61,589 bases of DNA from Lachnospira sp. (GCA_015057605.1 SVDX01000015.1:1-61589), one strand, 5' to 3'. Numbered from the stretch's first letter, positions 43,649-54,200 are shown. Notes: generated by a model not told the origin, from the sequence alone. Numbers and translations are program-made.

Positions 43649-45379
43649 ATGGCATTTGACGGAATAGTGATATCCAATTTGGTATCCGAATTTAATAGTT
43701 TATTACTCAATGGCAGACTTTATAAAATAGCACAACCTGAAGGCGACGAACTTTTGCTTACCATCAAAAATGACAAGTCACAGTATCGCCTTTTAATTAG
43801 TGCCAACCCAAGTCTTCCACTTATATATCTTACTGACACTAATAAACCAAGTCCTCTAACAGCCCCTAACTTTTGTATGCTTTTAAGAAAGCATCTTAAT
43901 AACGGCCGTATCATTAGCATTTCGCAACCAGGACTTGAAAGAATTATTGATTTTGAAATAGAACATCTTAACGAAATGGGTGATATATGTCGTAAGCACC
44001 TTATCGTTGAGATTATGGGCAAACACAGCAATATCATTTTTTGTGACAGCGACATGAAAATACTTGATAGTATCAAACGTGTTTCTGCTGCTGTAAGCTC
44101 TATACGTGAGGTTTTACCCGGACGAGATTATTTTATACCATCTCAAAAAGGCGCCCTAAACCCACTTACAGCAGATTTTGAAGCATTTAAAAACAATGTG
44201 TTTAGCAAAGCAACGGACTTAAAAAAGGCTATTTATACTTCCTTTACAGGAATAAGCCCAATAATAGCTGAAGAAATATGTCAAAACGCAGGCATTGACT
44301 CTTTGCTTCCTGCCAATACGCTTAACGAAAATGAGCATTTACACATTTATAATATGTTTTCTATGCTTATATCAGACATAAAATCCCTTGCGTATACACC
44401 TAATATCGTATACGACAACGATATTCCAAAGGATTTTTCTGCACTTAAATTAAATGTGTATTCCGACCTTGATACAAAGCATTTCACTTCCATTAGCGAG
44501 GTTATTAATGCATATTATATAACAAAAAGCGTCGTAACCAGAATACGCCAAAAATCCTTTGACCTTAGAAAAATTGTTTCAAATGCATTAGAGCGTAATT
44601 ACAAAAAATTAGATCTTCAGCAAAAGCAGCTTGCTGATACTAACAAAAGGGACAAATATCGTATTTATGGTGAATTACTTAACACCTACATGCACTCTCT
44701 TACTCTGGCAAAGGAAGTAAATGTTCTTAATTATTACACTAACGAGGAAATTAGCATTCCTCTTGATGAAACACTTTCAATAAAGGAAAATGCGCAAAAA
44801 TATTTTGAAAAATATAACAAGCTAAAAAGAACCTTTGAGGCTTTAAGTGTTCAAACAGTTGAAACTAACGAAGAAATACGTCATCTTGAATCAATTAATA
44901 CCGCTCTTGACATAGCTCTAAGTGAAGAAGATCTTGTTGAACTAAAGGAAGAGCTTATTTTATACGGTTATATAAAGCGTAAAAGCGATAGCAAAAAACA
45001 AAAGATAACCAGTAAGCCATTTCATTATATTTCAAGCGATGGCTTTCATATGTATGTTGGTAAAAACAATTTTCAAAATGATTATCTTACTTTTGATTTT
45101 GCTACAGAAAATGACTGGTGGTTCCATGCTAAGGCACAGCCGGGTTCGCACGTAATAGTAAAAACAGAGAATAAAGAATTGCCAGATTCCACCTTTGAAG
45201 AAGCTGCTGCATTAGCTGCATATTATTCTAAGGGACGCGATCAGGAAAAGGTTGAGATTGACTATACTCAAAAGAAAAATATCAAAAAACCTAATCAGGC
45301 AAAGCCTGGATTTGTAGTATATTATACTAATTACTCAATGAATATCAAGCCAGACAGCTATGAAGAGCTAAAAGCATAA
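43649..45379 (+). CDS. rqcH: NFACT family protein RqcH (Rqc2/NEMF homologue)
   Basis: Ribosome quality-control factor that recruits Ala-tRNA to stalled 50S subunits and adds alanine tails; older name fibronectin-binding protein A. 576 residues: NFACT-N domain (1-200), HhH, a coiled-coil middle (about 280-430) and the C-terminal NFACT-R domain with VGKNNFQNDYLTFDFA and WWFHAKAQPGSHVI. Where Bacillus RqcH has D97-R98 this protein has E97-R98. AAGGAG-like site before ATG. Stands alone on the plus strand, divergent from yicC. Confidence 0.95.
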   Translation: MAFDGIVISNLVSEFNSLLLNGRLYKIAQPEGDELLLTIKNDKSQYRLLISANPSLPLIYLTDTNKPSPLTAPNFCMLLRKHLNNGRIISISQPGLERIIDFEIEHLNEMGDICRKHLIVEIMGKHSNIIFCDSDMKILDSIKRVSAAVSSIREVLPGRDYFIPSQKGALNPLTADFEAFKNNVFSKATDLKKAIYTSFTGISPIIAEEICQNAGIDSLLPANTLNENEHLHIYNMFSMLISDIKSLAYTPNIVYDNDIPKDFSALKLNVYSDLDTKHFTSISEVINAYYITKSVVTRIRQKSFDLRKIVSNALERNYKKLDLQQKQLADTNKRDKYRIYGELLNTYMHSLTLAKEVNVLNYYTNEEISIPLDETLSIKENAQKYFEKYNKLKRTFEALSVQTVETNEEIRHLESINTALDIALSEEDLVELKEELILYGYIKRKSDSKKQKITSKPFHYISSDGFHMYVGKNNFQNDYLTFDFATENDWWFHAKAQPGSHVIVKTENKELPDSTFEEAAALAAYYSKGRDQEKVEIDYTQKKNIKKPNQAKPGFVVYYTNYSMNIKPDSYEELKA

Positions 45380-45403
45380 AGGATGGTTAATTAACCATCC
45401 TTT
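45378..45403. terminator. Bidirectional terminator between rqcH and response regulator
   Basis: 26-base perfect palindrome, AAAGGATGGTTAA / TTAACCATCCTTT, followed by TTTT on the plus strand. The stop codon of the response regulator (45391-45393) lies inside it and the rqcH stop touches its left end. Confidence 0.9.
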
Positions 45404-46158
45404 CTTTTTAAATTCTTTTCTATTGTTTCAAATAACGTTTCAACACTTGCAGGCTTTAATAAATAGCCTTCTGGTCTAAGTTCTAATACTGATTCAATAT
45501 GATTTTTATCATTTACGCCTGTAAGGAAAATAATTGGAACATCCTTAACCTCATCAATTTCCTTAAGCATTGTAAATGTCATCTTACCATCACATATTGG
45601 CATTTCATAGTCCAAAAAGATTATATCTGGCACTCTCTTACCTATAAGTGTAAGTGCCTTCATACCTGAGGTTGCAAGCAATACATCATACTTCTTTTTA
45701 AGTATTTCATTAAGTGCTCTAAGCTGAATCGCACTATCATCAATAATCATAACACATTTTCTGTTTTTATCTCTAATAACGCCATTCTCATAGTCATATT
45801 CCAAGAAAAGTGTTTCACAAATTGTTCCTCTGATATTCTCATTTTGTATAGGTCTTGTAAGAATATTAAAATGTCTTGCTGACATAATTTCTGCTAATCT
45901 TACCTTTTCTTCCTTTGTACCAATGCATAAAGTTGGTATGTAAGAATGATTCATCTCTAATTCTTCGAAAATATCTACATTATCAAGAGTCATTTCTGAC
46001 AAGTTAACAATTATCAAATCAGGATTATTAAGCTTAATCATATTCTTCATAAGCTCTACGTTGTCAGTACATACAACAACACTAAAATAATCCTCCAAAT
46101 AATTCTTCAAATCCTCAAATACAATGTTAAATTTTCCTATCAAAAATATCTTTTTCAT
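45391..46158 (-). CDS. Response regulator with two receiver domains
   Basis: 255 residues. The second half (about 132-250) is a normal receiver: IIDDS (D-D pair), [11 protein letters not shown] with the phosphoacceptor Asp, FLTGVND (T/S) and LLKPAS (Lys). The first half (1-120) has a receiver-like fold, [13 protein letters not shown] and [12 protein letters not shown], but no acidic pair and N in place of the acceptor Asp, so it looks like a pseudo-receiver. No DNA-binding output domain. The ATG overlaps the stop of the hybrid kinase, its likely partner. Confidence 0.88.
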   Translation of the reverse strand: MKKIFLIGKFNIVFEDLKNYLEDYFSVVVCTDNVELMKNMIKLNNPDLIIVNLSEMTLDNVDIFEELEMNHSYIPTLCIGTKEEKVRLAEIMSARHFNILTRPIQNENIRGTICETLFLEYDYENGVIRDKNRKCVMIIDDSAIQLRALNEILKKKYDVLLATSGMKALTLIGKRVPDIIFLDYEMPICDGKMTFTMLKEIDEVKDVPIIFLTGVNDKNHIESVLELRPEGYLLKPASVETLFETIEKNLKRKDG

Positions 46159-48641
46159 TTTGTTTCTCCCAACGCCTTTTTAATTTTATCAATTGTAAGC
46201 ATAGCCTCTTGTGTTTCAAGATTAAACACCTGTGTTCCTAATTCCTTAACAAGAGCATCCGCCTCACCCGGATAAGTATACTTCTTAATTTCCTCCGACA
46301 TATAATCCATACGATCATAATCCTCTTTATCTAATGCTGATGCTAACATATCGAAATATTCCATCTTATAATCACATGACTTTTCTTCCTCATTTTTAGG
46401 AAGTATTGCTTCTATACGTAATTTATGCTCGTTCATTTCGCGCATTAAATTTGAATGAAGCTGCTTAATCTTTTCAATGTCTTTGTCTTTAGCTGCAAAT
46501 TCTGATGTGCGTGCCGTTTCAGATAATTGCAATGCTCCTACTGTTGCAGCATTACTCTTTAACGAATGTACATCTATTCTATAGGTATTCAAGCTTTCTT
46601 CCTGTTCTATGGTTTGTAAAAGTTTTGGAAGCTTAGCCTCCATCTCTATAGTAAATTCATAGAAGTCAAAAAGCAAGCTCTTTAATAATTCTTCATCTCC
46701 CAAAACTTCAAGTGCATAGTCAAAATCAAAGCCTTCAATATTCGGAAGTTTTGATTCTATCTCAATAGATTCTATATTTTCATTTTGCATAATAAGACCC
46801 TCTGGTAAATATTTTAAAAAGATTTGTTCTAATTTGTCAAGTATAATTGGTTTTGAAATAAAATCATCAAAGCCTTCGCTTATATATTTTTCTCTGTTAC
46901 CTACTATTGCATTTGCTGTAAGCATAATAACTGGAACATTTTTACATAAATCATACAGTTTTATTGTGTGTAGCGTTTCAATACCATCCATTCCCGGCAT
47001 CATATGGTCTAAGAATATTATATCAAACTCATTTTTCTTTAACATTTCTATACATTCTTTACCACTTTCAGCTTCATACACCTGCATTTGTGTCTGTTTA
47101 AGCAAGTTCTTAAATACCTTAAGATTCATTTTATTATCATCTACAACAAGAACTCTCGCCTTTGGTGCTATAAAGCTCATTCTATAAGCTTTTGCATCAT
47201 CATCCATCTGCAACAGCTTAGAAAAATCGCCCAATGGTCTCTGGTCAACTATCTTTTGTACTACTGCAAAAGAAAATTCGCTTCCGACTTCATATTCACT
47301 CTTTATATAAAGTTCACTGCCCATAAGTTCAAGTAATTGCTGACAAATGTTAATGCCAAGTCCAGTGCCTTCGATATTTCTATTTCTTGACATATCAACA
47401 CGTTTGAATGCATCATATATATTTTCAATATCTTCTTCCTTTATGCCAATACCGGTATCTCGAACATAATATTGAACAATAGCCTCGTCCTTATCTATTA
47501 TGCATTTTACCTTTAGGGTAACCTTACCTTTGTTAGTGTATTTAATTGCATTTGTAAGAAGATTAATTAATATCTGTCTGATACGTTTATCATCACCTAA
47601 ATATGCTCTTGGAATGTCCGGATCAATATCAAATAATAATTCAAGATTTTTCTCCTTCGCTCTTATAAATACCATATTGTAAAGGTCACTTAACATATTA
47701 CCCACTTCATATTCAACAGGTACTATCTCCATCATACCCGATTCAATCTTTGATGAATCTAATATTTCATTAATAATTGTCAATAAGGTAGTTGATGAAT
47801 GTTTTACATCACGTGCATATTCCTTTATATTTTCCTCATTGCTTTCATAAAGAATCATCTCATTCATACCTATAACTGCATTAACCGGTGTTCTTATTTC
47901 ATGAGACATTTTTGCCAAAAATTGAGATTTTGCCTTATTAGCATTTTCAGCTTCTTCCTTTGCTATTTCAAGTTCCTTAGTTAATTTTGCCTTTTCAAGA
48001 CTACCACTCATAATATCAACTATACTGTTACATACAGATACAAAGGCAACGTATATAAGACATCTTGGGATAACAAAATATAGAGTAAGCGTTAATAATG
48101 GATTAGGATTAACCTTAGTAAGCACAAAACTGCCATCTACAATATAATTGCGTAGAGAATCCGTTGTAAGCAATGCCATATTAGCATCACAAAGTCCAAA
48201 ATAATAGCCACCAAATACTATTATTACTGTACTTACAACAGTAAGACTATATGCATAATACATAATCTTTTTAGAAGAATACAGTGTACCGCAAAGTAAT
48301 GGTAAAATATGAGCAAGCACAACGTGATATGTAATTGTCATACCCATAATTGTATAAACCACTATTGTTGTAAGCAATATAAAATACTTTGTTTTTCTAT
48401 CCGATAGAGACATTCTTCTTAGCGAAAGACATACAATTAAATATATTATCAAAGAAGGTATAAAGCCCTTTAAAATAAGATTATCTTCAATAATAAATAC
48501 ATTAAATATATTTAATATAAATGCAGTTGCATATATTAGCATCGTTATCGAAAAGCATTTCATTGCATACTTATTTGATACATATTCACGATTATCAATA
48601 TATTCAGAAATATCACTTTCTCTTTCTCTGACAACTTCCAT
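46155..48641 (-). CDS. Hybrid sensor histidine kinase (kinase, receiver, Hpt)
   Basis: 828 residues from ATG 48641 (AGGTG site). N-terminal half is membrane-embedded with about six helices and no recognisable sensor domain; then HisKA with phosphoacceptor in [18 protein letters not shown], HATPase_c with [13 protein letters not shown] and [17 protein letters not shown], a receiver ([23 protein letters not shown]), and a C-terminal Hpt-like segment with the His in [14 protein letters not shown]. Together with the overlapping double-receiver protein it forms a phosphorelay of unknown signal and output. Confidence 0.9.
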   Translation of the reverse strand: MEVVRERESDISEYIDNREYVSNKYAMKCFSITMLIYATAFILNIFNVFIIEDNLILKGFIPSLIIYLIVCLSLRRMSLSDRKTKYFILLTTIVVYTIMGMTITYHVVLAHILPLLCGTLYSSKKIMYYAYSLTVVSTVIIVFGGYYFGLCDANMALLTTDSLRNYIVDGSFVLTKVNPNPLLTLTLYFVIPRCLIYVAFVSVCNSIVDIMSGSLEKAKLTKELEIAKEEAENANKAKSQFLAKMSHEIRTPVNAVIGMNEMILYESNEENIKEYARDVKHSSTTLLTIINEILDSSKIESGMMEIVPVEYEVGNMLSDLYNMVFIRAKEKNLELLFDIDPDIPRAYLGDDKRIRQILINLLTNAIKYTNKGKVTLKVKCIIDKDEAIVQYYVRDTGIGIKEEDIENIYDAFKRVDMSRNRNIEGTGLGINICQQLLELMGSELYIKSEYEVGSEFSFAVVQKIVDQRPLGDFSKLLQMDDDAKAYRMSFIAPKARVLVVDDNKMNLKVFKNLLKQTQMQVYEAESGKECIEMLKKNEFDIIFLDHMMPGMDGIETLHTIKLYDLCKNVPVIMLTANAIVGNREKYISEGFDDFISKPIILDKLEQIFLKYLPEGLIMQNENIESIEIESKLPNIEGFDFDYALEVLGDEELLKSLLFDFYEFTIEMEAKLPKLLQTIEQEESLNTYRIDVHSLKSNAATVGALQLSETARTSEFAAKDKDIEKIKQLHSNLMREMNEHKLRIEAILPKNEEEKSCDYKMEYFDMLASALDKEDYDRMDYMSEEIKKYTYPGEADALVKELGTQVFNLETQEAMLTIDKIKKALGETK

Positions 48642-48701
48642 AAAAACACCTATCTTTCTAAGACAAAACAAGGTACTTTAGTACTACATTTCTTATTTTA
48701 T

Positions 48702-48721
48702 GACAAAATAGTGATTTTGTC
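48702..48721. repeat. Inverted repeat upstream of the hybrid kinase
   Basis: GACAAAAT / ATTTTGTC (8 bp perfect, loop AGTG) about 60 bases before the kinase start, with GTACT-AA-AGTAC-like pairing closer to the gene (48673-48685). A possible -35 TTGTCA overlaps the repeat, so it may be an operator. Confidence 0.5.
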
Positions 48722-48745
48722 TACTAAATTATTGGTTTTTTCAAC

Positions 48746-48780
48746 AAAAAAACATCATCTGCACTTAGTACAGATGATGT
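48746..48780 (-). terminator. Terminator of pyruvate kinase gene
   Basis: Perfect 10-bp stem ACATCATCTG / CAGATGATGT with 9-base loop, followed on the minus strand by six or seven T. Sixteen bases after the pyk stop. Confidence 0.93.
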
Positions 48781-48796
48781 CAAATTCTCATTTTTA

Positions 48797-50230
48797 TTAT
48801 TCAACTGGAATAACTCTCATAATATTTGTTATGCCCTTTTCTGACTCTGGCAATGAATTAGTAGGAATACCTGCTGTTACTACCACTAAATCTCCTTGCT
48901 CTACATAGCCAGCATTTTTGCAATTAGCTATTGCTTGATTTATAATCTCATCTGTTGATGTTTCTTCGTTAGATTTGATTGGTGTTACGCCCCAGTAAAT
49001 CTGCATTTTTCTTAATACTGAATCGCGTGGTGATACGCCGAAAATACTTACTTCTGGCTTATACTTTGATATAACTCTTGCTGTAAATCCTGAAATAGTT
49101 GGAGCTATAATAGCCTTTGCATTTAAGTTTGCTGCCGCTGTTACTGAAGCATAACTTACCGCACTTGAAACACTCTGCTTTGAATGCATCTTTGCTCTGT
49201 CTAAAGTAAGTGAATAATCAAGATGCTGCTCTGTTGATTCTGCAATATGAGCCATCATCTTTAATGCTTCAACTGGATATTTACCCATTGCTGTTTCGCC
49301 TGATAACATAACAACGTCTGTACCGTCGTAAATAGCATTAGCAACGTCTGTAACCTCTGCTCTTGTAGGACGTGGATTTCTCATCATTGAATCAAGCATC
49401 TGTGTAGCTGTAATAACAGGTTTAAATGCAGCATTACATTTTTTGATAATCATCTTTTGGATGTATGGTACTGTTTCCGCAGGTATTTCAACACCCATAT
49501 CACCTCTGGCAACCATAATACCATCTGCTACTGAAATAATTTCATCAATATTATCAATACCTTCTTGATTTTCAATCTTAGCTATTACTGAAATGTTAGA
49601 ATTATGTTCCTTTAAAATAGCTTTGATTTCTCTAATACAATCAGCATTTCTTACAAATGAAGCCGCTATAAAATCATATTCCTGTTCAATACCAAATAAG
49701 ATATCATTCTTATCTTTTTCTGTAATGCCTGGAAGCTTAATGCTTACACCAGGAACATTAACACCCTTTTTCTGTCCTAATTCACCGCCATTTAAAATGT
49801 GACATTTAATATCTGTATCATTCTTTTCAACAACTACAAGTTCAATAAGTCCGTCATCAATCAAAATTCTACTGCCTACGTTAACATCCTGTGGAAGTCC
49901 AGCATAAGTAATCTGACATATTGTATCATCACCAACAATCTCTCTTGTTGTAAGTGTATATGTGCCACCTTCAACTAAAGTAACCTTCTTTTCATCCTTT
50001 AATACACCTGTTCTGATTTCAGGTCCTTTTGTATCAAGAAGCATAGCAATTGGCTTGCCAATTTCTTCTCTTACTTCTCTTAAAAGCTTAATTCTACCTA
50101 ATTGTTCCTCATGATCACCATGTGAGAAGTTAAATCTTGCAATATCCATACCATTAAGTGCAAGTGACTTCAAAAGCGCCTTATCATTAGTATTAGGTCC
50201 CATTGTACATATTATTTTTGTTCTTTTCAT
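48797..50230 (-). CDS. pyk: Pyruvate kinase
   Basis: Converts phosphoenolpyruvate and ADP to pyruvate and ATP. 477 residues: start KRTKIICTMGPN, FNFSHGDH, LLDTKGPEIRTG, MVARGDMGVEIP, the KPVITATQMLDSM catalytic block and MLSGETAMGKYP. It lacks the C-terminal PEP-utiliser-like domain of Bacillus Pyk, as many Clostridia enzymes do. The ATG overlaps the stop of the rhomboid-like gene (ATGA), an unusual neighbour. Confidence 0.97.
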   Translation of the reverse strand: MKRTKIICTMGPNTNDKALLKSLALNGMDIARFNFSHGDHEEQLGRIKLLREVREEIGKPIAMLLDTKGPEIRTGVLKDEKKVTLVEGGTYTLTTREIVGDDTICQITYAGLPQDVNVGSRILIDDGLIELVVVEKNDTDIKCHILNGGELGQKKGVNVPGVSIKLPGITEKDKNDILFGIEQEYDFIAASFVRNADCIREIKAILKEHNSNISVIAKIENQEGIDNIDEIISVADGIMVARGDMGVEIPAETVPYIQKMIIKKCNAAFKPVITATQMLDSMMRNPRPTRAEVTDVANAIYDGTDVVMLSGETAMGKYPVEALKMMAHIAESTEQHLDYSLTLDRAKMHSKQSVSSAVSYASVTAAANLNAKAIIAPTISGFTARVISKYKPEVSIFGVSPRDSVLRKMQIYWGVTPIKSNEETSTDEIINQAIANCKNAGYVEQGDLVVVTAGIPTNSLPESEKGITNIMRVIPVE

Positions 50231-51093
50231 TGAGAATCTCCTTCGTCTTTTTTATTAGTCTTAATCACATGTTCATGTGTATATAAATGGTCTTGGCAAT
50301 ATTCGTAATCACCCTCACACTTAGAACAATATCTAAATGTCAAATCACCATCATTTTCAGTTCTGCCACAAATAGCACATTTGTGTTTAGTCATTGCGCT
50401 TGCTGTTTTTACCTTAGTCTGGTATACAACCTTTCTCTTAACCTGTTTAATTGATATTCTTCTGCCTCTTGTAACAAAGAAGAATATAATAAAGTTAAGC
50501 ACTGAAACTATCATAGCAACAGCAATTGCTAAATATGGAGCATATCCTGTCATAAAAAATGACACCAAATTCATTGCAATTGAGATAGCAAAGAATACTG
50601 CATCAAATATTGCAAGCCATTTTACCTTAACCGGAATAATAAAGAATATCATAAACTGCATATCTGGGAATGTCGTTGCATATGCAAAGAATATCGACAT
50701 ATTAAGGTAATATGTTGTCATTTCAATAACAATACCAAATACAAGGTACATAAAAAGTGCAATTAAAATATGAAATATAACACCCATAAAAAAGTATACA
50801 TTAAATTTGAATGGGCCCCATATTCTCTCAAGTACTGTGCCTAACATATAATACAGATATAAGGTAAAGATTATGAAAAACGCACTACTTGCTGGCGGAT
50901 ACATTAAAAATGTAAACAAGCGCCATACCTGTCCTTTTAAAACCATTGACATATCAAGTGTCAAATAGTTCATTGCCTCAGGTGCAATAAGCAATATCAC
51001 GTAGCCTACTGCATACATGGCAATAATATAGTGCATTAGGTTTCTAATTGCATATTTGCCGTATTTTCTTTCAAGCTTATAAAACCACTTCAT
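50227..51093 (-). CDS. Rhomboid-like membrane protein with C-terminal zinc ribbon
   Basis: 288 residues. Six to seven helices in the first 210 residues share rhomboid-family hallmarks: GQVWRLFTFLMYP (residues 55-66) and LGTVLERIWGPFKFNVYF (84-101). The catalytic GxSG serine and the later His are absent. After a basic stretch (209-236) follows a zinc ribbon, C239, C242, C256, C259, C266, with FRYCSKCEG. It is therefore probably a non-catalytic rhomboid relative (pseudoprotease-like) rather than an enzyme. Own consensus promoter; overlaps pyk. Confidence 0.75.
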   Translation of the reverse strand: MKWFYKLERKYGKYAIRNLMHYIIAMYAVGYVILLIAPEAMNYLTLDMSMVLKGQVWRLFTFLMYPPASSAFFIIFTLYLYYMLGTVLERIWGPFKFNVYFFMGVIFHILIALFMYLVFGIVIEMTTYYLNMSIFFAYATTFPDMQFMIFFIIPVKVKWLAIFDAVFFAISIAMNLVSFFMTGYAPYLAIAVAMIVSVLNFIIFFFVTRGRRISIKQVKRKVVYQTKVKTASAMTKHKCAICGRTENDGDLTFRYCSKCEGDYEYCQDHLYTHEHVIKTNKKDEGDSQ

Positions 51094-51126
51094 ATGTTCA
51101 TACCTTTCTAATTCACATATAGATTT

Positions 51127-51155
51127 ATTATATTTATTTATAGCATTTTTGTCAA
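51127..51155 (-). promoter_or_regulatory. Consensus promoter of rhomboid-like gene and pyk
   Basis: Minus-strand TTGACA (51150-51155), exactly 17 bases, TATAAT (51127-51132), both perfect. 34 bases before the rhomboid-like ATG. Confidence 0.9.
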
Positions 51156-51178
51156 TTAAGAAAAGCTATAACTCTATC

Positions 51179-51207
51179 TTGAATTTTCGACATTTTTGTA
51201 CTATAAT
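51179..51207 (+). promoter_or_regulatory. Promoter of the activase gene
   Basis: TTGAAT (51179-51184), exactly 17 bases, TATAAT (51202-51207). Transcription should start near 51214, at a small hairpin (ATGG(G)TC-TTTTT-GACCAT, 51213-51230), giving a leader of about 62 bases. Confidence 0.85.
51185..51197 (+). repeat. Direct repeat copy 1 (TTTCGACATTTTT) in promoter spacer
   Basis: The 13-base string TTTCGACATTTTT occurs here between the -35 and -10 hexamers and again at 51249-51261, 64 bases further on. Confidence 0.8.
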
Positions 51208-51241
51208 TCTTAATGGGTCTTTTTGACCATATGTTTTAACT

Positions 51242-51268
51242 AAGGAGGTTTCGACATTTTTAGTCGAA
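51242..51268 (+). promoter_or_regulatory. Distant Shine-Dalgarno with bridging hairpin before the activase start
   Basis: AAGGAGG (51242-51248) is a full Shine-Dalgarno but lies 27 bases before the ATG at 51276. A perfect 6-bp hairpin (TTCGAC, loop ATTTTTA, GTCGAA; 51250-51268) fills most of that gap. If the 19 hairpin bases are folded out, the remaining distance is 8 bases, the optimum. No other ribosome site lies nearer the start. The arrangement recalls phage T4 gene 38, where a hairpin brings a far Shine-Dalgarno to the start. Confidence 0.7.
51249..51261 (+). repeat. Direct repeat copy 2 (TTTCGACATTTTT) in activase leader
   Basis: Second copy of the repeat; here it forms the 5' arm and loop of the leader hairpin TTCGAC-ATTTTTA-GTCGAA. 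Confidence 0.8.
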
Positions 51269-51275
51269 TATTATT

Positions 51276-54200
51276 ATGAATAAATTAGGAATTGATATTG
51301 GTTCAACTACCGTAAAAATTGCAATACTTAATGAAACGGACGAGCTTTTGTTTAGTGATTATGAAAGACATTACGCTAACATCCAAGAAACTCTTGCTAC
51401 TCTTTTAAAAAGAGCTATGGATAAACTTGGTGCAATATCACTCAATCCAGTTATTACTGGCTCAGGTGGTCTTACTCTTGCTAAGCATCTTAATGTTCCA
51501 TTCACTCAAGAAGTTGTTGCAGTTTCTACTTCTCTTAATAAGTATGCCCCACAAACCGATGTTGCAATCGAGCTTGGTGGTGAAGATGCAAAAATTATAT
51601 ATTTCACAAATGGTATTGATCAAAGAATGAATGGTATCTGTGCTGGTGGTACAGGCTCTTTTATCGACCAAATGGCTTCTTTACTTCAAACTGATGCAAC
51701 AGGTCTTAATGAATATGCTAAGAGCTACAAGGCTATTTACCCAATCGCTGCAAGATGTGGTGTATTTGCTAAATCAGATATTCAACCGCTTATCAATGAA
51801 GGAGCTACTAAAGAAGATCTTTCTGCTTCTATTTTCCAAGCTGTTGTTAATCAAACAATCAGTGGTCTTGCATGCGGTAAGCCAATCAGGGGTAATGTTG
51901 CATTTTTAGGTGGACCATTACATTTCTTATCAGAATTAAAACAAGCATTTATAAGAACTCTTAATCTTACAGAAGAGACAGCTATAACACCACAAAACTC
52001 ACACTTATTTGCAGCTATCGGTTCTGCTCTTAATTATAGAGAGGATTGTTGTGTAGATATAAATGAACTTATCAGACTTTTATCTTCTAATATTAAGATG
52101 GATTTCGAAGTTGAAAGAATGAATCCGCTTTTTGCAAACCAGGAAGCTTATGATGAATTCACAAAACGTCACAATAGCCATAGTGTTGTAACAGAGGACT
52201 TAGCAACTTACGAAGGTAATTGTTTCCTTGGTATTGATGCTGGTTCTACTACAACTAAGGTAGCCTTAGTAGGTGAAAATGGTTCATTATTATATTCTTT
52301 CTATAGTAGCAATAATGGTAATCCACTTGCTACAACAATTACAGCCATTAAAGATATTTATTCAAAGCTTCCACAGGGTGCAACTATTGTTCGTTCATGT
52401 TCTACTGGATACGGAGAAGCTTTAATTAAGGCAGCGCTCTTACTTGATGAAGGTGAAGTTGAAACAGTTGCGCACTACTATGCTGCTGCTTTCTTTGATC
52501 CTAAGGTTGACTGTATCATCGATATCGGTGGTCAGGATATGAAGTGTATTAAGATTAAAAACAATACTGTAGATAGTGTTCAATTAAATGAAGCATGCTC
52601 ATCAGGCTGTGGTTCATTTATTGAAACATTCGCAAAATCTCTTAATTATAGTATTCAGGACTTTGCAAAGGCCGCTCTATTCGCTCCAAATCCAATCGAC
52701 CTTGGTACACGTTGTACAGTATTTATGAACTCAAAGGTTAAGCAGGCACAAAAGGAAGGTGCTACAGTTGCTGATATTTCTGCAGGTCTTGCTTATTCCG
52801 TTATAAAAAATGCTTTATATAAAGTTATTAAAATTACAGACCCTAAGGACCTTGGTACACACATAGTTGTTCAAGGTGGTACCTTCTACAATGATGCTGT
52901 CCTTAGAAGCTTCGAAATCATTTCTGGTTGTGAAGCTGTAAGACCTGATATTGCAGGTATTATGGGTGCTTTCGGTGCTGCTCTTATCGCTAGAGAAAGA
53001 CATGATGGAGTTTCAGACTCTACTATGCTTTCAATAGAAAAGATTAATGATTTAACATATGACACAAAAATGACACGTTGTAAGGGATGTACTAACAACT
53101 GTCACCTAACAATCAACCGTTTCTCAGGCGGTCGTCAATACATAACCGGTAACCGTTGCGAAAGAGGTATCGGAAAGGAAAAGAATAAGGAAAATATTCC
53201 TAACTTATTTGAATATAAGAACAAGCGTCTCTTCTCTTACGAACCACTTACACTTGATAAGGCACCACGTGGCGTTATTGGTATTCCAAGAGTTCTCAAT
53301 ATGTATGAGAACTATCCATTCTGGTATACTTTCTTTACTAAGCTCGGATATAGCGTTGTACTCTCTCCTGAGTCAAACAGAAAAATATATGAACTTGGTA
53401 TTGAATCTATCCCAAGTGAGTCGGAATGTTATCCTGCTAAATTAGCTCACGGTCACATTTCATGGCTCATTAAACAAGGTGTTAAATACATTTTCTACCC
53501 TTGTATTCCTTATGAAAGAAATGAAGTAGAAAATGCTAACAATCATTACAACTGCCCTATCGTTACTTCTTATGCTGAAAACATTAAGAATAACGTTGAA
53601 GAAATCAAAACTGAAGCTGTACGTTTTGAAAATCCATTCTTCTCATTTGAAAATGAAACAATTCTAACAAATCGTCTTGTAGAAGAATTTAGACAATCAA
53701 TTCCAGCTAAAGAAGTTAAGGCAGCCGCAAAGGAAGCTTGGGAAGAATTAATCAAATCACGTGAAGATATTATGAAAAAGGGAGAAGAAACCTTACAATA
53801 TCTTAAAGAAACAGGCAAACGTGGTATTGTTTTAGCTGGTCGTCCATATCATGTTGACTCAGAAATTAACCATGGTATTCCAGAGCTCATAACATCTTAT
53901 GGATTAGCCGTTTTAACAGAAGATTCAATCTCTCATTTAGGCGAAGTTGAACGACCACTTATTGTTATGGATCAATGGATGTATCATTCAAGATTATATG
54001 CCGCAGCAAGCTTTGTTAAAACTCAAGAAAATCTTGATTTAATTCAGCTTAACTCATTTGGTTGTGGTCTTGATGCTGTTACTACCGACTCAGTAAATGA
54101 CATTTTATCAAGTGCAGGAAAAATTTATACTGTATTAAAAATCGACGAGGTTAACAACCTTGGTGCCGCAAGAATAAGAATACGTTCATTAATCTCAGCC

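Noticed and set aside
51094-51275. Gap between divergent promoters considered as a riboswitch
   Set aside because: The leader of the activase is only about 62 bases and contains two small hairpins but no known aptamer consensus and no terminator.
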